Below, in pieces: positions 22,904-35,400 of a DNA stretch of 64,000 nucleotides. The stretch lies in assembly GCF_949987535.1 (NCBI RefSeq), contig NC_080064.1:128492708-128556707 (forward strand). The letters are read 5' to 3'. The notes under the pieces are model-generated. The model saw only the letters and a list, made by a program, of their open reading frames with translations. It searched no databases and had not been told where the DNA came from. The position numbers and the translations under genes are program-made. Every line of letters begins with the position of its first letter. Position 1 is the first letter of the stretch. The DNA is from Balaenoptera acutorostrata. Taxonomy: Eukaryota; Chordata; Mammalia; Artiodactyla; Balaenopteridae.

Positions 22904-25900
22904 TCAACATGTTCTTTATGCTGAGCATTTTAGTCCACTATAATCTGTCAGAAGTAAAATGATCTGATTTCTTCCCAAAAGTGTCTTCTTTTCATCTCCT
23001 TGCTAAGAACTGAGAAATGTTTGGACAGTTTTGGACAAACATTTGGACACAGATGATACAATTCAGGTTGATTACAACTGTGGCGTTTGTGTTGACTGCT
23101 TGATTGGAGACTTTGGTCTTTAGTGGAATCTGTGCCCTGTCTCTGCACCAGCCCGGGTGCATCCCAGGGGCCAGGCACTGCACTGTAGATGTTTGTTCAT
23201 TTGTCTCCACGAGACTGTCAGTCCATTAAGGGCAGAAGCCGAGTCCCAGCGTGGTTTGAAAGGATAATGGTTGATTGAAAGAAGGAAAGCCGTGGCAGAA
23301 AAGAAAGATGAACAGTACATACATAGAGGAGGGCAAACAAGAAATACCAGGGCTTTAAGGAGTCAAGTGATCAGTTCAATGACTAGCCTGATTCAGGACC
23401 TTTTGAATATCTCTCATTTGAGAAACAGAAAGATCTTTGCTGGTACAAAAAGGTTAAGGATAAAGATGTGGCCAGCTGGCCATCGATCTGAGTAGAAGGA
23501 ATCAGCTCTGAGAGGAATTTGGTAATCCTGTGTGTTAGTAAAAGTACATAACTTTTTTTTTCTTTATTTTAATTGAACATTTCAAAAGATGAGTTGCCTT
23601 TGGGATTTTCTCATCAAAATAGGAAGGTGACTCTTGGAGGAAACCTATCTAAACTTCCTCTAAGATGATGTCAGCATTCAAACTTGATCCTGAGTAATCT
23701 CTGAAATTCCTTTTGTGTTGGGCATTATGCTGAAGCCATTGGTTGTGAAGCAAGTATAATTTTTTATGGCTGAGCGTAAATGAGTTGTGGTTGGTCTCTT
23801 TTATTCTTCTGTCCTTCTTTCATTCATTCATTTTCTTTCCAACTTTCAGACAAATGTTTGTTGAGCACACTGACAGAGGCAGGCATTTGCAAGGTAAAGA
23901 GGGTGGTTTGGTGAACAAGGTGGACACAGCCACTGGCCCTCCCCTGGTTCCGGCAGCAGGTCCCTCCCGTAGAGTGTGAAGGGTGCCTTGACGGGAAAGG
24001 CAGGATGTAAAGGGGCACAGGGTGAGGGATGTGGGGCAGACACTGGGAGGAAGTCATTTTTAGACTGTGGCCTGAAGCATAACTTCAGACAAAGTGTACG
24101 GAAGAGCGTGTGTTCCTGACAAATGAAAAGCTTAATTTATTAATATTTATGGCTCGTTGAATAGAGTAGTTTTTTTAGCCTCCCCTTACTTTGTGCCACC
24201 CAACTGAAGCAGGTCCAGAATAGCCCTGATGCATGGCAGAAAGCAGCCCCCTTCAGCTGCAGAGTGGCCTGGTGCTGAGGGGGGCGTGAGGCCTCTGGCT
24301 AGACCCCCGGCAATTTTTCCACCGACACGCATCGTCCGTTGGCTTCCCTTTATTCAGCCTGTTTATAGGAGTCACAGCTGTGCTGGGAGGGAATCACGTG
24401 CTGGATGCTTTCACTGGAGCACTGGGGAATTAAAGAAGTAAATCTCTTAACACCTACTGATGTCTTCCTTTCTCTCTTTAAAAAAAATCAGTTTTTATTA
24501 TGAAAAATAAAATGTATACAAAAGAAAGAGAGTGGGCGTGTGTGTGCGCACACGCATCGATACACTTTGCGGAGTACACATTAAAAAACAAGCTCCCATG
24601 CCCTCACTACCTAGCCTCGGAAATTAAACACGACCAACAGTGTGAGCTGCACACATCCTGCTCCGTGGACACCCCGTTCCAATCAGAACCACTAGTCTGA
24701 ATTTTGTGTTCATTGTTCTCTTTTGTCCCTCTCTTTTACTATGTTTTAAAAGGTCATATTTACGCTTGCGCTAGGAGATATTACAATATCAGATTATCAC
24801 TGTGTACCAACAGCAAACAAGAAATAGCCTGGAAAGCTTTTTGAGTAAATTGCTTGATTGTACTCTTTTAAAGAGGAGAATATACTGGTAACATCAAAGT
24901 ACTTTAAAAAAAAAAGTCAAAACAAAAGCCTTTCAATTTCAAGGAAAACCTTAACAGGGTTTGTTAAAAGGGTAAGGTTTTTACAAAGCAGGGTGTATCA
25001 CACATGGACTCAGCAGTAACACGGCAAGGAATTGCTTTAACAATAACAGTGAAGACACTGTTATTTTAAACTAGGCCATGAAAGTGTTTGTTCATTCATA
25101 ATAATGCCACTCCAGTGTATTTTAAATGATTTTGTGGTATCAGAGTTTGAATTTACTGGCATAAAGGTCACCCTGACATGTACTAACATGAGACATGATT
25201 GACATTGGAAGACATGATTGACATTGTATTACTTCAATAATTCAAAATATCGAAATAGATCATGTCAGGAAATAGCCCTTTGGGCAAACCATTCTTGAAT
25301 TTGCTTTTTTTGTGCTTGTGTTGGATGTTGTTTGTATTCTGTATTTGCACCCTACCCCCCCTTTTTCCCCTAAACTGTTCAGGTTTCCATCCAAAATGGA
25401 AGAATATCAAGTTTGGGGTATCATATTTGACTACTGTAGAAATGACCCTTAGTGAGTTGATTGCACAAACTTTTTGATTACTTGTCAAATGATTTTGCAG
25501 GCTTTTTTCGTTTGAATTGATCTCCTACTTTGAGGGTCATTATCACTCCACTGCTAAATGATACTTTTGGGCAACAAAAGTGGTGCATTTTAGAAATTTA
25601 TTTCCCAGAGCACATCAGAAGAAGAGTTGTTTTTGTTTATATGTTTTCTTGCCCTTTGAACTGTAGTGTAACTTAGCAAGATTCCTTCCCCAGGAAGAAA
25701 GTAAGCTCAGCTCCTGTTACCATTCTGAAGTTTATCTGTAAGTTAATGTGTAACTCAGAATCCAAAGTTGGCCAGTTGTAAAAACATGTGTATATCATTT
25801 AATCTTTTTATTTCATTTCATTTCATTTCTATGTTTTTATTCCTGAGGCAATTGGTTTTTCCAAGATTCAACAGGAGACTTTTTCCCCCCCATCAATGAG

Positions 25901-26649
25901 TTTTTAAACTAAAGTTTTAATACTTTTCACAGCGATTTTTGCCACTATACCATAATTGTAAATCTGAGGCTTAAAAAAAAACCTATGTAATATCTTATTC
26001 AGACTGGGAGTCCAGTCTACAGTGACATGGGATGACATGGATTAGAACAATAGTTTCTCTACATCTCAGTGCTCTTTATATTTGCGTTCTTTAGCCATTT
26101 TAACTAGCCCCTTAAAACTCTCTTTTATGACTCTGAAGACAAGCCATCTGAATTTCACAATAATTTTACTATATACTTCCATAATACCCCTAGTCACTTA
26201 AAAAAAAAAAGAAAAGACTGACAAAGCAAAGCATTCCCAATTGTTTAAGAAACCAGTGAATTCATCCCTGGCTTGGGCTGCATGAAATGTAGTCCGAGGG
26301 GGAGATCTATGCTTTCCTTCTCTTTCCCCACATAGGAGAAACTTTGCTGGCGTTCATGCTCATGGCAGTTGATCAGAAACTGCTGTAAGCACTTTGGGCT
26401 TCTATGATGTACGTGGTAACCACATGCAGTTTTAAGTACGGGTCTCAGCTGAAACTTCTCCCCGAGATCAGCTGTGCGGAGCACCTGACTCCCAGCAGTT
26501 CTCTTGGTTGAATGCCCTTCTCTCAGCTCTCATGTCATCATGACTTCCTGTCTCCTTGTCCGTAGCACTCTCTGTCCTGGGGGCTCTCATCACAGGCAGA
26601 GGAGCAACAAGGTGACAGCGTGGCTGCTCAGCATGTTTAGGGAGGAAGC

Positions 26650-27196
26650 GTAGGAGACGAAGTCTGAGAGGTGGCCGGGGGCTAGCTTACATCGGGCTCT
26701 GTGGGTCACTGTGAGGACCTAGACCTGATCCTGGCTGATGTGGGGAACTTGGAGGGTTTTGAGCAGAGGAGAGATAAGATCTGACTTGCATTTTACCAAG
26801 ATCTCTCTGGCCTCTCCGTGGATTGGCTGCAGTTAAGTGGATGAGGTGGAAGAGAGAACCAGCTTAGGAAGTCACGGAAAGCACCTGAGTGAAAGAGGAT
26901 GATGGCCTGAACCAAAATGGTAGCACTGAAAGAGCATGGAGAGATCAACTTCTAGATATGTTTTTCGTAGAGACGCATGTTTTGTGACGGCTTAGAGGTA
27001 AGTTGTGAGAAAGAGAGTTGTCCAGAGCTTTGGCCTCAGCCACTGGAAGTCTGGAGTTGTCCTTTACTGAAATGGAGAAGCCCATGGAAGGGCAGGTTTG
27101 GAGGTGGGAATCAGGGCTTCAATCTTGACATTGTTAAATTTAAGATGCCAGTTAGATCCAAGTGACATTGCTGGATAAACATTTGAATACATATGC

Positions 27197-27240
<44 letters not shown>

Positions 27241-27290
27241 AGGGGTCATTGGCATTTAGGAGGTATTTAAAGCCCTGAAACTAGATGAGG
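26650..27290. repeat. Old interspersed repeat fossil (first part)
   Basis: 'ggagggttttgagcagagga' with 'agatctgacttgcattttac', then 'cctttactgaaatggagaag' and 'gttaaatttaagatgccagt', is a widespread ancient mammalian repeat that continues after the SINE at 27296. Family name not assigned. Confidence 0.5.
27200..27238. repeat. (TG)n microsatellite
   Basis: About 19 TG units. Confidence 0.95.
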
Positions 27291-27295
27291 TTACC

Positions 27296-27419
27296 AACTT
27301 CCTTGGCGGTCCAGTGGTTAGGACTCTGCTTTCTCACTGCAGGGGGTGCAGGTTCCATCCCTGGTTGGGGAACTAAGATCCTGCATGCCGCATGGTGCAG
27401 CCAAAATAGATAGATATAT
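27296..27419 (+). mobile_element. CHR-1-like short SINE
   Basis: 'aacttccttggcggtccagt' head, 'ggttggggaactaagatcct' middle, (gata)-type tail. Target duplication agatgaggtYacc at about 27283-27295 and 27420-27432 with one mismatch. Confidence 0.93.
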
Positions 27420-28560
27420 AGATGAGGTCACCAAGAGAATGACTGGATAAGAGGTCAGAGGGATGATCTGGGACTGTCCAGCATGTAGAGGTCAGGGGGA
27501 CTAGAAAAGGAGCAGGTAATGAGATGAGGAGAGAATCAAAAGGGGGTGATGTTTCAGAGGCCAAACTGGAAAAAAAAGGAGGGAGTGATCAATCGTATCA
27601 AATGCAGGCAGATCAATAAGACGAGATTTGAGAATTAACGGTTGGTTTAGCCACATGGAGGTCGTTGGATTCCTTAACAAGAACAGTTTTAGTGGAGTAC
27701 TGGGGATGAAAGCCTGAACTGGGTTTCTTCAGGAGATAGTGGGAGGAGGGAGACTGTACACAGTGACTACAGACAATTCTTTCAAGATTTACAAGTCAGA
27801 GGAGGGCAAAGGGATCTTCGCTGTGGGGCAATGCAGGGTCAAGATTTTTTCCCCCTAAAGTTGGGATATAAATGCATATAATTCTATGGCTGATGGCAGT
27901 AACTCAGTAGAGAATGAAATCTTCAGGAGAAAAAGGGAGACTTGCTGGATCAGTGTCCCTAGGTGCGTGAGAGCAGATGAGATCCAGTGCACAGTGGAGA
28001 GTAGTGCAGACATTGCCCACATAGGAAGACAGGGCACAGATGCAGAAGGTGAGGGTAGGATGTGGTTGGGGACACAGAGAAGTTCTCTTGTGATTGCTTC
28101 TGTTTTCTTAGGGAAACAGGAAGCACAGTCGTCAGCTGAGCGAGAGAAGCAGGGGGAGGTCCACAGCTGAGGTTAGAGAGGAAAGTATAAAATAGTCATT
28201 TAGGAGAGTGGAGCCTAGATGGAGTAGGGAAATGTGGGAGGATTGCTGGGCACCGTTAAGAGTCCTCTTTGAAGTTAGCGGTCATGAATTTAAGGTGAAA
28301 CCAGTCAGCGGGATTGTGTGCTTTTCTCCAGCTATGGTCAGTCACCCTGGTAGAGATGCAGAATGGATAGAGAAGTGCACTTAACCAGAGTTGAGGTCTG
28401 GCCGGGCGAATGCGCTGGCGGGAGAGAGAGGCAGGGGTGCTGACGGTGCAGCCAGGGGATGAGTCTTGTGCTGCACCGTGGATCTAATCCGAGCGGGACC
28501 AGTGGAGACATGCTGGGGATGAGACAGTAAAAGGATTGGAGGACTGATGGATTCTGGGTT
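27420..28560. repeat. Old interspersed repeat fossil (second part)
   Basis: Purine-rich text such as 'gatcaatcgtatcaaatgca', 'agtggagtactggggatgaa' and 'ggtgaggg' runs continues the element at 26650-27290. Several 60-94 residue ORFs here have no domain and are rejected. Confidence 0.4.
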
Positions 28561-28696
28561 CTAATGTGGCTGAAGGATTGATAAAATCAGGGTATTGGAG
28601 GAAATGTTCTGGAAAGTCAGAAGTGGTCAATCAGAGGGTAGAGAGCCTGAAAATTAAGATTGTGGAGGGGGAGCAGGTATTAATGATAGGGTCTCG

Positions 28697-28917
28697 GGCA
28701 GCGGTTCTCGACCAGGAGCAATTTGCCCCTGAGGAGGGGACATTTGCAGTTGTCTAAGGACACTTTTGGTTGTCACAGCTGGGATGAGAAAAGCTGCTAC
28801 GGACACCTAGTAGAGGTCAGGGGTGCTGCTAAACATCCTATAACGCACAGGCAAGCCCCACAGCAAAGACTAACCTGGCCCGATTGTCAACAGTGCCACG
28901 GTTGAGAAGCCCTGGGC
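28697..28917 (+). repeat. MER5A-like hAT-Charlie nonautonomous transposon
   Basis: Near-full-length 220-bp element. Terminal inverted repeats cagcggttctcgacc and ggttgagaagccctg are visible, with the core 'gacacttttggttgtcacag' and 'gctgctaaacatcctataac'. Confidence 0.85.
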
Positions 28918-29228
28918 TAGGGCATGATTATGGGAATTAGCAGCTGGGATCGGCCTGAGGATAAAATCGTTGGAGAAGATAAGATAAACAAAGAGATCAG
29001 GGTTTTGGAAGGTTCTTCCTATGACTAATGGAAGCTCCAAGAATTATGACAAGAGTGGGAGAAAGAGCCAGGGACAAGAGGAAGTTAACTAGCTATGTAT
29101 GGAGTTATTTTATTTTTCTGCAACTGGCTGATTGGCTGGAGTTGGAATTCATTTTCCTGGCTCTAAGAGCTGCCTGTCCAAATTAGCCAAAGAGCGATGG
29201 TATGTTGTTGTTTTTAAAAGCCACTTGT

Positions 29229-29401
29229 AGTACATGAAATTTCTAAAAATCTTATATTTGTATTTGTATGGAAATATGTATGGAAATATGTTAATATAAA
29301 TGTTTCAGACATTACATGAAATTTCTAAAAATCTTATATTTGTATTTGTATGGAAATATGTATGGAAATATGTTAATATAAATGTTTCAGACATTAAAAA
29401 A

Positions 29402-29431
<30 letters not shown>
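29229..29431 (+). mobile_element. Retroposed insert of unknown source with an internal 82-bp duplication
   Basis: Flanked by a 13-bp target duplication aaaagccacttgt (29216-29228 and 29432-29444) and ending in an (aaat)n tail, the hallmarks of L1-driven retroposition. The body is not a SINE or recognised L1. It consists of two identical 82-bp units, 29232-29313 and 29314-29395, AT-rich with 'tatggaaatatg' repeated. The source could be a transcript 3' end. Confidence 0.75.
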
Positions 29432-29432
<1 letters not shown>

Positions 29433-30839
29433 AAGCCACTTGTTTCTTAACCAGCTTTGGCATAATTAAATTGTCTGTCTTAAATAGATTGTCTAAAAGC
29501 CCATTTAGGCATTTGGTTGGTCTTTTTGGTCAAAATTCCATGACTGTAAACTTGGGCACTTGGCCTAGTTGCATCATTAAATAACATCTCAAGGTAACAG
29601 TTCTTGCAGCCAGGCCTTGTGGCAGGGATCTGGTTTGAGAAAATCCTTGAGAAACTTTATTTGTTGACTTTAAAGACTGTGACTTTCCTTGCATTGCTCA
29701 TCCTAGTGGAGAAAACTAGTCAAAATCACACAGTAAATAAGGGTTACAAACCAGTGCTGCTTCCTGGAATAAACTGGTCAGATTGTCCAGTTTTATGCTT
29801 TGTCCTTCATTTTGAACTCAAGTGCCCTGGGGCTGCTTTTCTGCCTACCCACAATAGCAAGGAACTGTCTTTTGTTGGCTTCTTGTTTAAAAGAAGGGCT
29901 TGTTTTGAGGTTTGGACCACGAATAATAATCCATTGTTCCATATAATAATAATCCACCCTCTTTAGCAGAAAAAAATCTGCTTGATGCAGTGTGGCTATC
30001 AGTTTATTTAGAAGAATGGCCAAAAGTGCCCATTGTGTCGTGAGGATAAACATTTGGAAGATGGTTAGGAGGAATGGGGGAGTACTCTTGTTCTCCTTGG
30101 CCTGGAGTCATAGTTAAGACCTCAGGAAGAAAAAATTCTGAATATGACCGTCAGTCCTGGGTGACAATACCCCTCCTTATTCTGCTTGTCTGTTACATTC
30201 TAAGAATAATTGGAACACTGCAGATAGGGATTCTCTCCTGACTATTTCTTTAAAAAAACCTTGTTTTGAAAATGGGTGTTTTTAATCTCTTCTATATTAG
30301 CTCTAATTGCTTCCACTTTTAGGCCAAATAAGTTTCTTTCTAACCTTCTTTAGTCCATGAAAGGGTCTCTTTTTGCGTGAAGATTATTTTATTTTAGCGG
30401 GAATCCTTAATAATTCCTGCAGTTGCCTCTGATTATAGATCTCGGAAAAAGAGCTATTTTTATATGCCAAGTGATAGATATTTTAATTACTACTTCCTGG
30501 GCTTAGGCTATCTGAAAAAAACTCAGTGAGTAAATGAATATGTGACCCAGTGTGGTCAGTTATTTCTTGAGTACACATGTGTCTAGCACACTGAAATCCA
30601 GAGGTAGGTAAGATTTCACTAATGAAAGCAAGATATGTTATGCTGCTTTTTTTTTTTTTGCCTTAAATACCTTATAGGAAAAGGGTTAGTTAAATAATAA
30701 ACATGGCTTTAAAATAAAGTGATATCTTACCTAAAACAGTTTTAATTGCTTTATATATGGAAGATGAGAAAAGATCAACTTGATACAAATTGAAATGTAG
30801 CAGGTGAATGTGAGAACTATTTAAAGAAGTAAAAATATG

Positions 30840-31190
30840 GCCTCCACATCATTAAAAACAGACCATCAGAGAAGCATGGTGAGATGTCCTTCAGTAGATG
30901 AATGGATAAACTGTAGTACATCCGTACAAAGGATATTATTCAGCAATAAAATGAAATGGGCTTTCATGCCACAAAATGACATGGAGGAAGCTTAAATTAA
31001 TATTCCTAAGTGAGAGAAGCCAATCTGAAAAGGCTACATTTACTGAATGATTCCAAATATAGAATATTCTCGACGTTAGTGCTACACTAATGCAAGATGT
31101 TAATAATAGGGGAAACTGGGGCTTGGGGGAAGCGAGAGAGAATATATGGGAACTCCCTACTTTCTGCAAACCTCAAACTGCTCTGAAAAA
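30840..31190 (+). repeat. Old L1 3' fragment
   Basis: 'tagatgaatggataaactgt' then 'ttattcagcaataaaatgaa' and 'gattccaaatatagaatatt' match the L1 3' region in sense orientation, more diverged than the 55-58 kb copies. Confidence 0.7.
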
Positions 31191-31471
31191 TAGTCTATTA
31201 ATTCAAAAGAGAACATAAATATTAGGTATAACTGAACCAGTAAAAATGTCTTCTTATTAGAAAACAAAAATCCCAGACTCTCAGTGGTTTAGTTTGTAGG
31301 AAGTACCTGGCTATATAATATTCTGCCAGAAATGTATAGTACACAGTGGTGATGGATTACTGTATACATCTTGTAACGTTCTTGTATCTTTTCTTTGTCC
31401 TCTGATAAATATGCACAGTGGTGTTCATGCTAAATCCTACTCTTAAGCTTTCCTTGTTCCTTTCTCTCCAG

Positions 31472-31638
31472 TGACTGCTGGTGTGTCGGCCCTGGAGGTG
31501 TATACACCAAAAGAAATCTTCGTGGCAAATGGGACACAAGGGAAGCTGACCTGCAAGTTCAAGTCTACTAACACAACTGGCACGTTGACCTCAGTCTCCT
31601 GGAGCTTCCAGCCAGAGGGGACTGACACCACTGTGTCG
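31472..31638 (+). CDS. MPZL1: MPZL1 exon 2: end of signal peptide and first half of the Ig V domain
   Basis: The exon is 167 bp. The acceptor AG at 31470-31471 follows a good pyrimidine tract and the donor is gtagga at 31639. The first two bases complete a codon begun in exon 1 (phase 1), and the exon ends on a whole codon (phase 0). It encodes 55 residues, starting TAGVSALEVYTPKE, which spans the signal-peptide end and the start of the mature ectodomain. The residues include the first Ig cysteine (LTCKF) and the core Trp (SVSWSF). Two N-glycosylation sequons are visible, NGT and NTT. The human protein as I recall it has Ser instead of the second Asn. Confidence 0.96.
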
Positions 31639-32453
31639 GTAGGAATGCTTGTTTGCTCTCCGCTGGTCGTACCTCACGGGGTTCTTTACTGATCTAGTGT
31701 GATTAATGACCCATTCTTCTGATTGCGCACTTGCAAAATGAGTGAGTTTGTTATCTATTAGAGACTTCAAGGCCCGTCTCTTGCTTGAGACTCTCCAAAA
31801 AAAATAAGTTCGGCCTCTCTTAAATGCAGCTTCTTATCTGTATTGATACTGATATTGATATCTCTATCTATCTATCAATATACTGGGTTGGAATGTATGC
31901 CTGATTTCCAAATGTTTGAGTGGACCTGTGTCCCTCAGGATTTATAAAAAGGAAGGCCCCCTGGGTGTTGTGTCTGAATAGGAAGGAAAGGTGAGGTAAA
32001 GTCAGAGATTACAAATTTATATGACTTCCTCACTGGGTCCAATTGGGTATGGTTCTGGGTAAAACAGTCCCAGAGTGAGTGAGAGCAGGAACCCATACAA
32101 ATGTCATGGGGAAGCAGAGTCAGGCATTCTGTTGCTTCCCATAAATATGGCATCAACGTGGATCATGTATCCTATAGATGCAAAATTAAACACAGGAGAT
32201 TTACCCAGGAGAGTCCAAAGAGTTATTTAAATTTGTGAAGATTTCCCACTGACATCTTTTGCCAGACCAGAAGTGAGGGACATTGTTTTATCTATAGAAA
32301 GTAAAGCATCATCAGGAAGACACCCAGATGCTCTTTCCTTCAAAGAGCAGTTTTACTTATGCTCAAAACATTCTTGTCATGTGGGTCAAAGCAGGTTTAC
32401 ATACCCCAAGCCTTAATATTAAGAACATGCTGTATTTCTTTTTTTTAATAAAT

Positions 32454-32488
<35 letters not shown>

Positions 32489-35400
32489 TTTTTGGCTGTG
32501 TTGGGTCTTCGTTGCTGCACGCGGGCTTTCTCTAGTTGCGGTGCGCGGGTTTCTCATTGAGGTGGCTTCTCTTGTTGCGGAGCACGGGCTCTAGGCACGC
32601 GGGCTTCAGTAGTTGTGGCACATGGGCTCAGTAGTTGTGGGTCACGGGCTCTAGGGCACAGGCCCAGTAGTTGTGGCGCACGGGCTTAGTTGCTCCGCGG
32701 CATGTGGGCTCTTCCCGGACCAGGGCTCGAACCTGTGTCCCCTGCACTGGCAGGCAGATTCTTAACCACTGTACCACCAGGGAAGTCCAAACATGCTGTA
32801 TTTCTGATTAATGTTTTTAGCTAATCAATTTATACTTACACACCAATCTGATTATAGTTAATTCCAGAATGTTCAGTTACTGATACAGGATCCTTTAACT
32901 CCCAAATGTCAGGGCATAGTTAATAAGATGAGCAGGATGCTCTTCATTTTTATAGATTTTCAGGAGAAGGAAAAATCAAGCCCAACATACCAGATATGGC
33001 TTTTCTGGTCCATGGAATTAGGGTCCACATGTCTAAAACTGAGCTCGTCTTTTCTCCCCTCTGTTTCCCTTCTGTGCTAGTTCTTTTTGGGTATTTATGT
33101 TCTTCTAGGGACCTGATTTTTTTTTAAATCTTGAGTTTTGTTTGGGGTGGGGGGGCGTTTGTCCTTCCCTTCCCCATCCACTACCTCTTCCCTTCTACTC
33201 CTCACACCCACCCTGAGAAATAAGAACGTTTGCTGGCTCTTCCTACTTCGTTTCTGGCATCTAGCTTTTTGTCAGCCTTCCTGCTTCTCTGCTCTCCATT
33301 AAGTGATAAAAACTGTGTACCGGGACTTGTGCGGCAACCCCCTTGGTTATTCCTCCACTTCAAATTATCCATCTTTCAACCCAGTCCTACAGTCTACCAG
33401 GTGCCTTGTCTTAAAACAGTTCTTTCACCTCACCACTGCCCTAGTCAGAATCCTCATAGTTTCCCACTGCAAACAGTGCTTGTCTGTTCTAGCCCCACTT
33501 CTGTTCTCTCATGTGATCTCCTTCAGTCTAGTAAAAAGTGCTTTATGCTTTGTTTTTCCACTTCTGAACTCTTGCCATTTAAGTTGTATCCCATCTTCAC
33601 ATTGTGATCCCTCCATAAGACCTCTTTTGACCTTTTTAGCTCTTCTTAAAACTCCCTGCCCATGTTATCTGGGCCACTCCTGTGAGAGAAGGTCCCTTGC
33701 TATGACAGTTTTTCTCTTCTTTATCTTGAATGTAAGCATTTTGAGGGTAGAGATCTATCTTACACCTTTGGCGTCCCTCATGGTTTTAACACTGTGGCTT
33801 TTACTTAATAAATGTTGGTCGATAAGGAGATCTAGTCCCTTTTTGTGTGTGAGTTTTTTTACTGTTTCATTTCTCTCTTTCCTACTGGTTTGACCAAAGC
33901 GTTATTAATCAGTGCAGTTCAGCAAACATATACACTTCCTGTGATGTGCTAAGTGTGGAGGAGCACAGAGAAATACAGCTTGTGCCCTGCCTTCAGAGGG
34001 CACCCAGTCTGATGAGGGAGAGGTTTGCGGAGACCCAAAGATGGGAAAGAGTGTAGTGTAGGTCTATGTTGCTGCTTCAGAAGTGCTTCAGGGGATATTT
34101 GTAGATGAGGTAGGAAGGAAAGCAGAGACCAGATGACAGAAGGACTTGTTTGCTAAGTTAAGAGTTTATGGTTTATTTCCTGGTAAAGAAGAGAGGTGAA
34201 GGGTTTGGGGCAGGCGAGATATGATCAGACATGAGAGGCATTAAATAATGGAAATAGCTTAAGCTTTGAATTCTGTCTCCGAGAACAGTGACCTTGAGTA
34301 AGTCACTAAGGTTTTCTGGGCCTCTTTCCTCACTTGCCAAATATCTGGCAGGTGATTCTCACCTTGCAGCGTGGTTATGAGTGTCAGAGCGTTATTTTTC
34401 ATGGTATTTCACATTTCTGCCCATCTTACAAGCGGAGGCCCTAGCTGCCTGTCTTGTTCAGTGACTAGCTTTGGAAGGCAGAAGACGGTGTCTCCCTCTG
34501 GAGCAGAGGACAGGTTTGCTTACTGTCCAAGATAGTAATATGTCTCCCATTGGGGCCATTATAAAAGATTTGGATTTCCTAAGCTTGGGGCTCCTCAGCT
34601 GTGAAACCGAGCCTCTGCACGCACAACATCCACCCAAGCCCCTCCATGCCGTCCCTATGGGCCTTGGGGGGCAGGGGCCACTGATAAAAACATGCTGCTG
34701 TCTGTTTGTAAGTAATAGGGTCCTTTGTCTCCAAGTCTTCTTCATGAGAACAAAGACTTCCCAGGAGTCTTGTGTCTTCTGCCAGCATCTGTGAACCTGT
34801 GGCCGACTTGCAGGGAGGGTAAAATCTCAGAGCCTTCATAGTTCCTAACAAGCATTAGTTATATTAAACACAGGGTATATATTTGATAAATGGTTTTTAA
34901 TTTTTTTTTTCCCAATAATCATTTAGGCATTGTGGAGGATGGATTAGAGGAGCTTGAGACCAGTTAAGAGGTCATAGCCCAAGATGATGAGGACATAAAA
35001 ATCAGGTATTATCAGTGGGAATTAAATAGAAAAGAGAAACTTAGGAGATGGAATTGACAGGATTGGGGATTTTTTTTTCTTTAAAGATTTATTTATTATT
35101 TATTTATTTATTTAATTTATTTTTGGCTGCATCAGGTCTTAGTTGAGGCATGCAGGATCTTCGCCGAGGTATGCGGGATCTTTCGTTGTGGTGCGCGGGC
35201 TTCTCTCTAGTTGTGGCGTGCGGGTTTTCTCTTCTCTAGTTGTAGCGCGCAGGCTCCAGGGCGTGTGGGCTCTGTAGTTTGCGACATGCAGGCTCTGGTT
35301 GAGGCGCATGAGCTCAGTAGTTGTGGAGCGCGGGCTTAGTTGCCCCGCGGCATGCGAGATGCTAGTTCCCCGACCAGGGATTGAACCCGCATCCCCTGCA

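Larger units (their letters stand above)
1..31471 (+). other. MPZL1: MPZL1 intron 1 (3' part)
   Basis: Non-coding intron upstream of exon 2; the donor is off the left edge. Repeats are listed separately. Stretches where I see no gene or recognisable element are 365-1440, 3790-4610, 6550-8070, 8105-8765, 9646-10607, 11580-12080, 12450-13420, 14830-15395, 17310-17720, 18505-19665, 21800-22245, 22920-24480, 24750-26640, 29445-30835 and 31195-31470. Many are AT-rich and unique. 7090-7330 and 24190-24440 are locally GC-rich and could hold regulatory sequence, but nothing specific is readable. Confidence 0.85.

Noticed and set aside
22456..22962. 168-residue ORF with internal repeat, and similar Arg/Ser/Cys-rich ORFs at 8825, 21382, 36226
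   Set aside because: These are translations of reverse-oriented CHR-2 SINEs; the repeating peptide reflects the two SINE copies.
29232..29395. Possible CRISPR-like repeat
   Set aside because: Only two direct copies without spacers, in a mammalian intron, with retroposition hallmarks.
33303..33893. 196-residue + strand ORF in intron 2
   Set aside because: Lies in pyrimidine-rich L2-like repeat; composition is Leu/Ser/Cys-rich as expected from CT-rich DNA; no motif.
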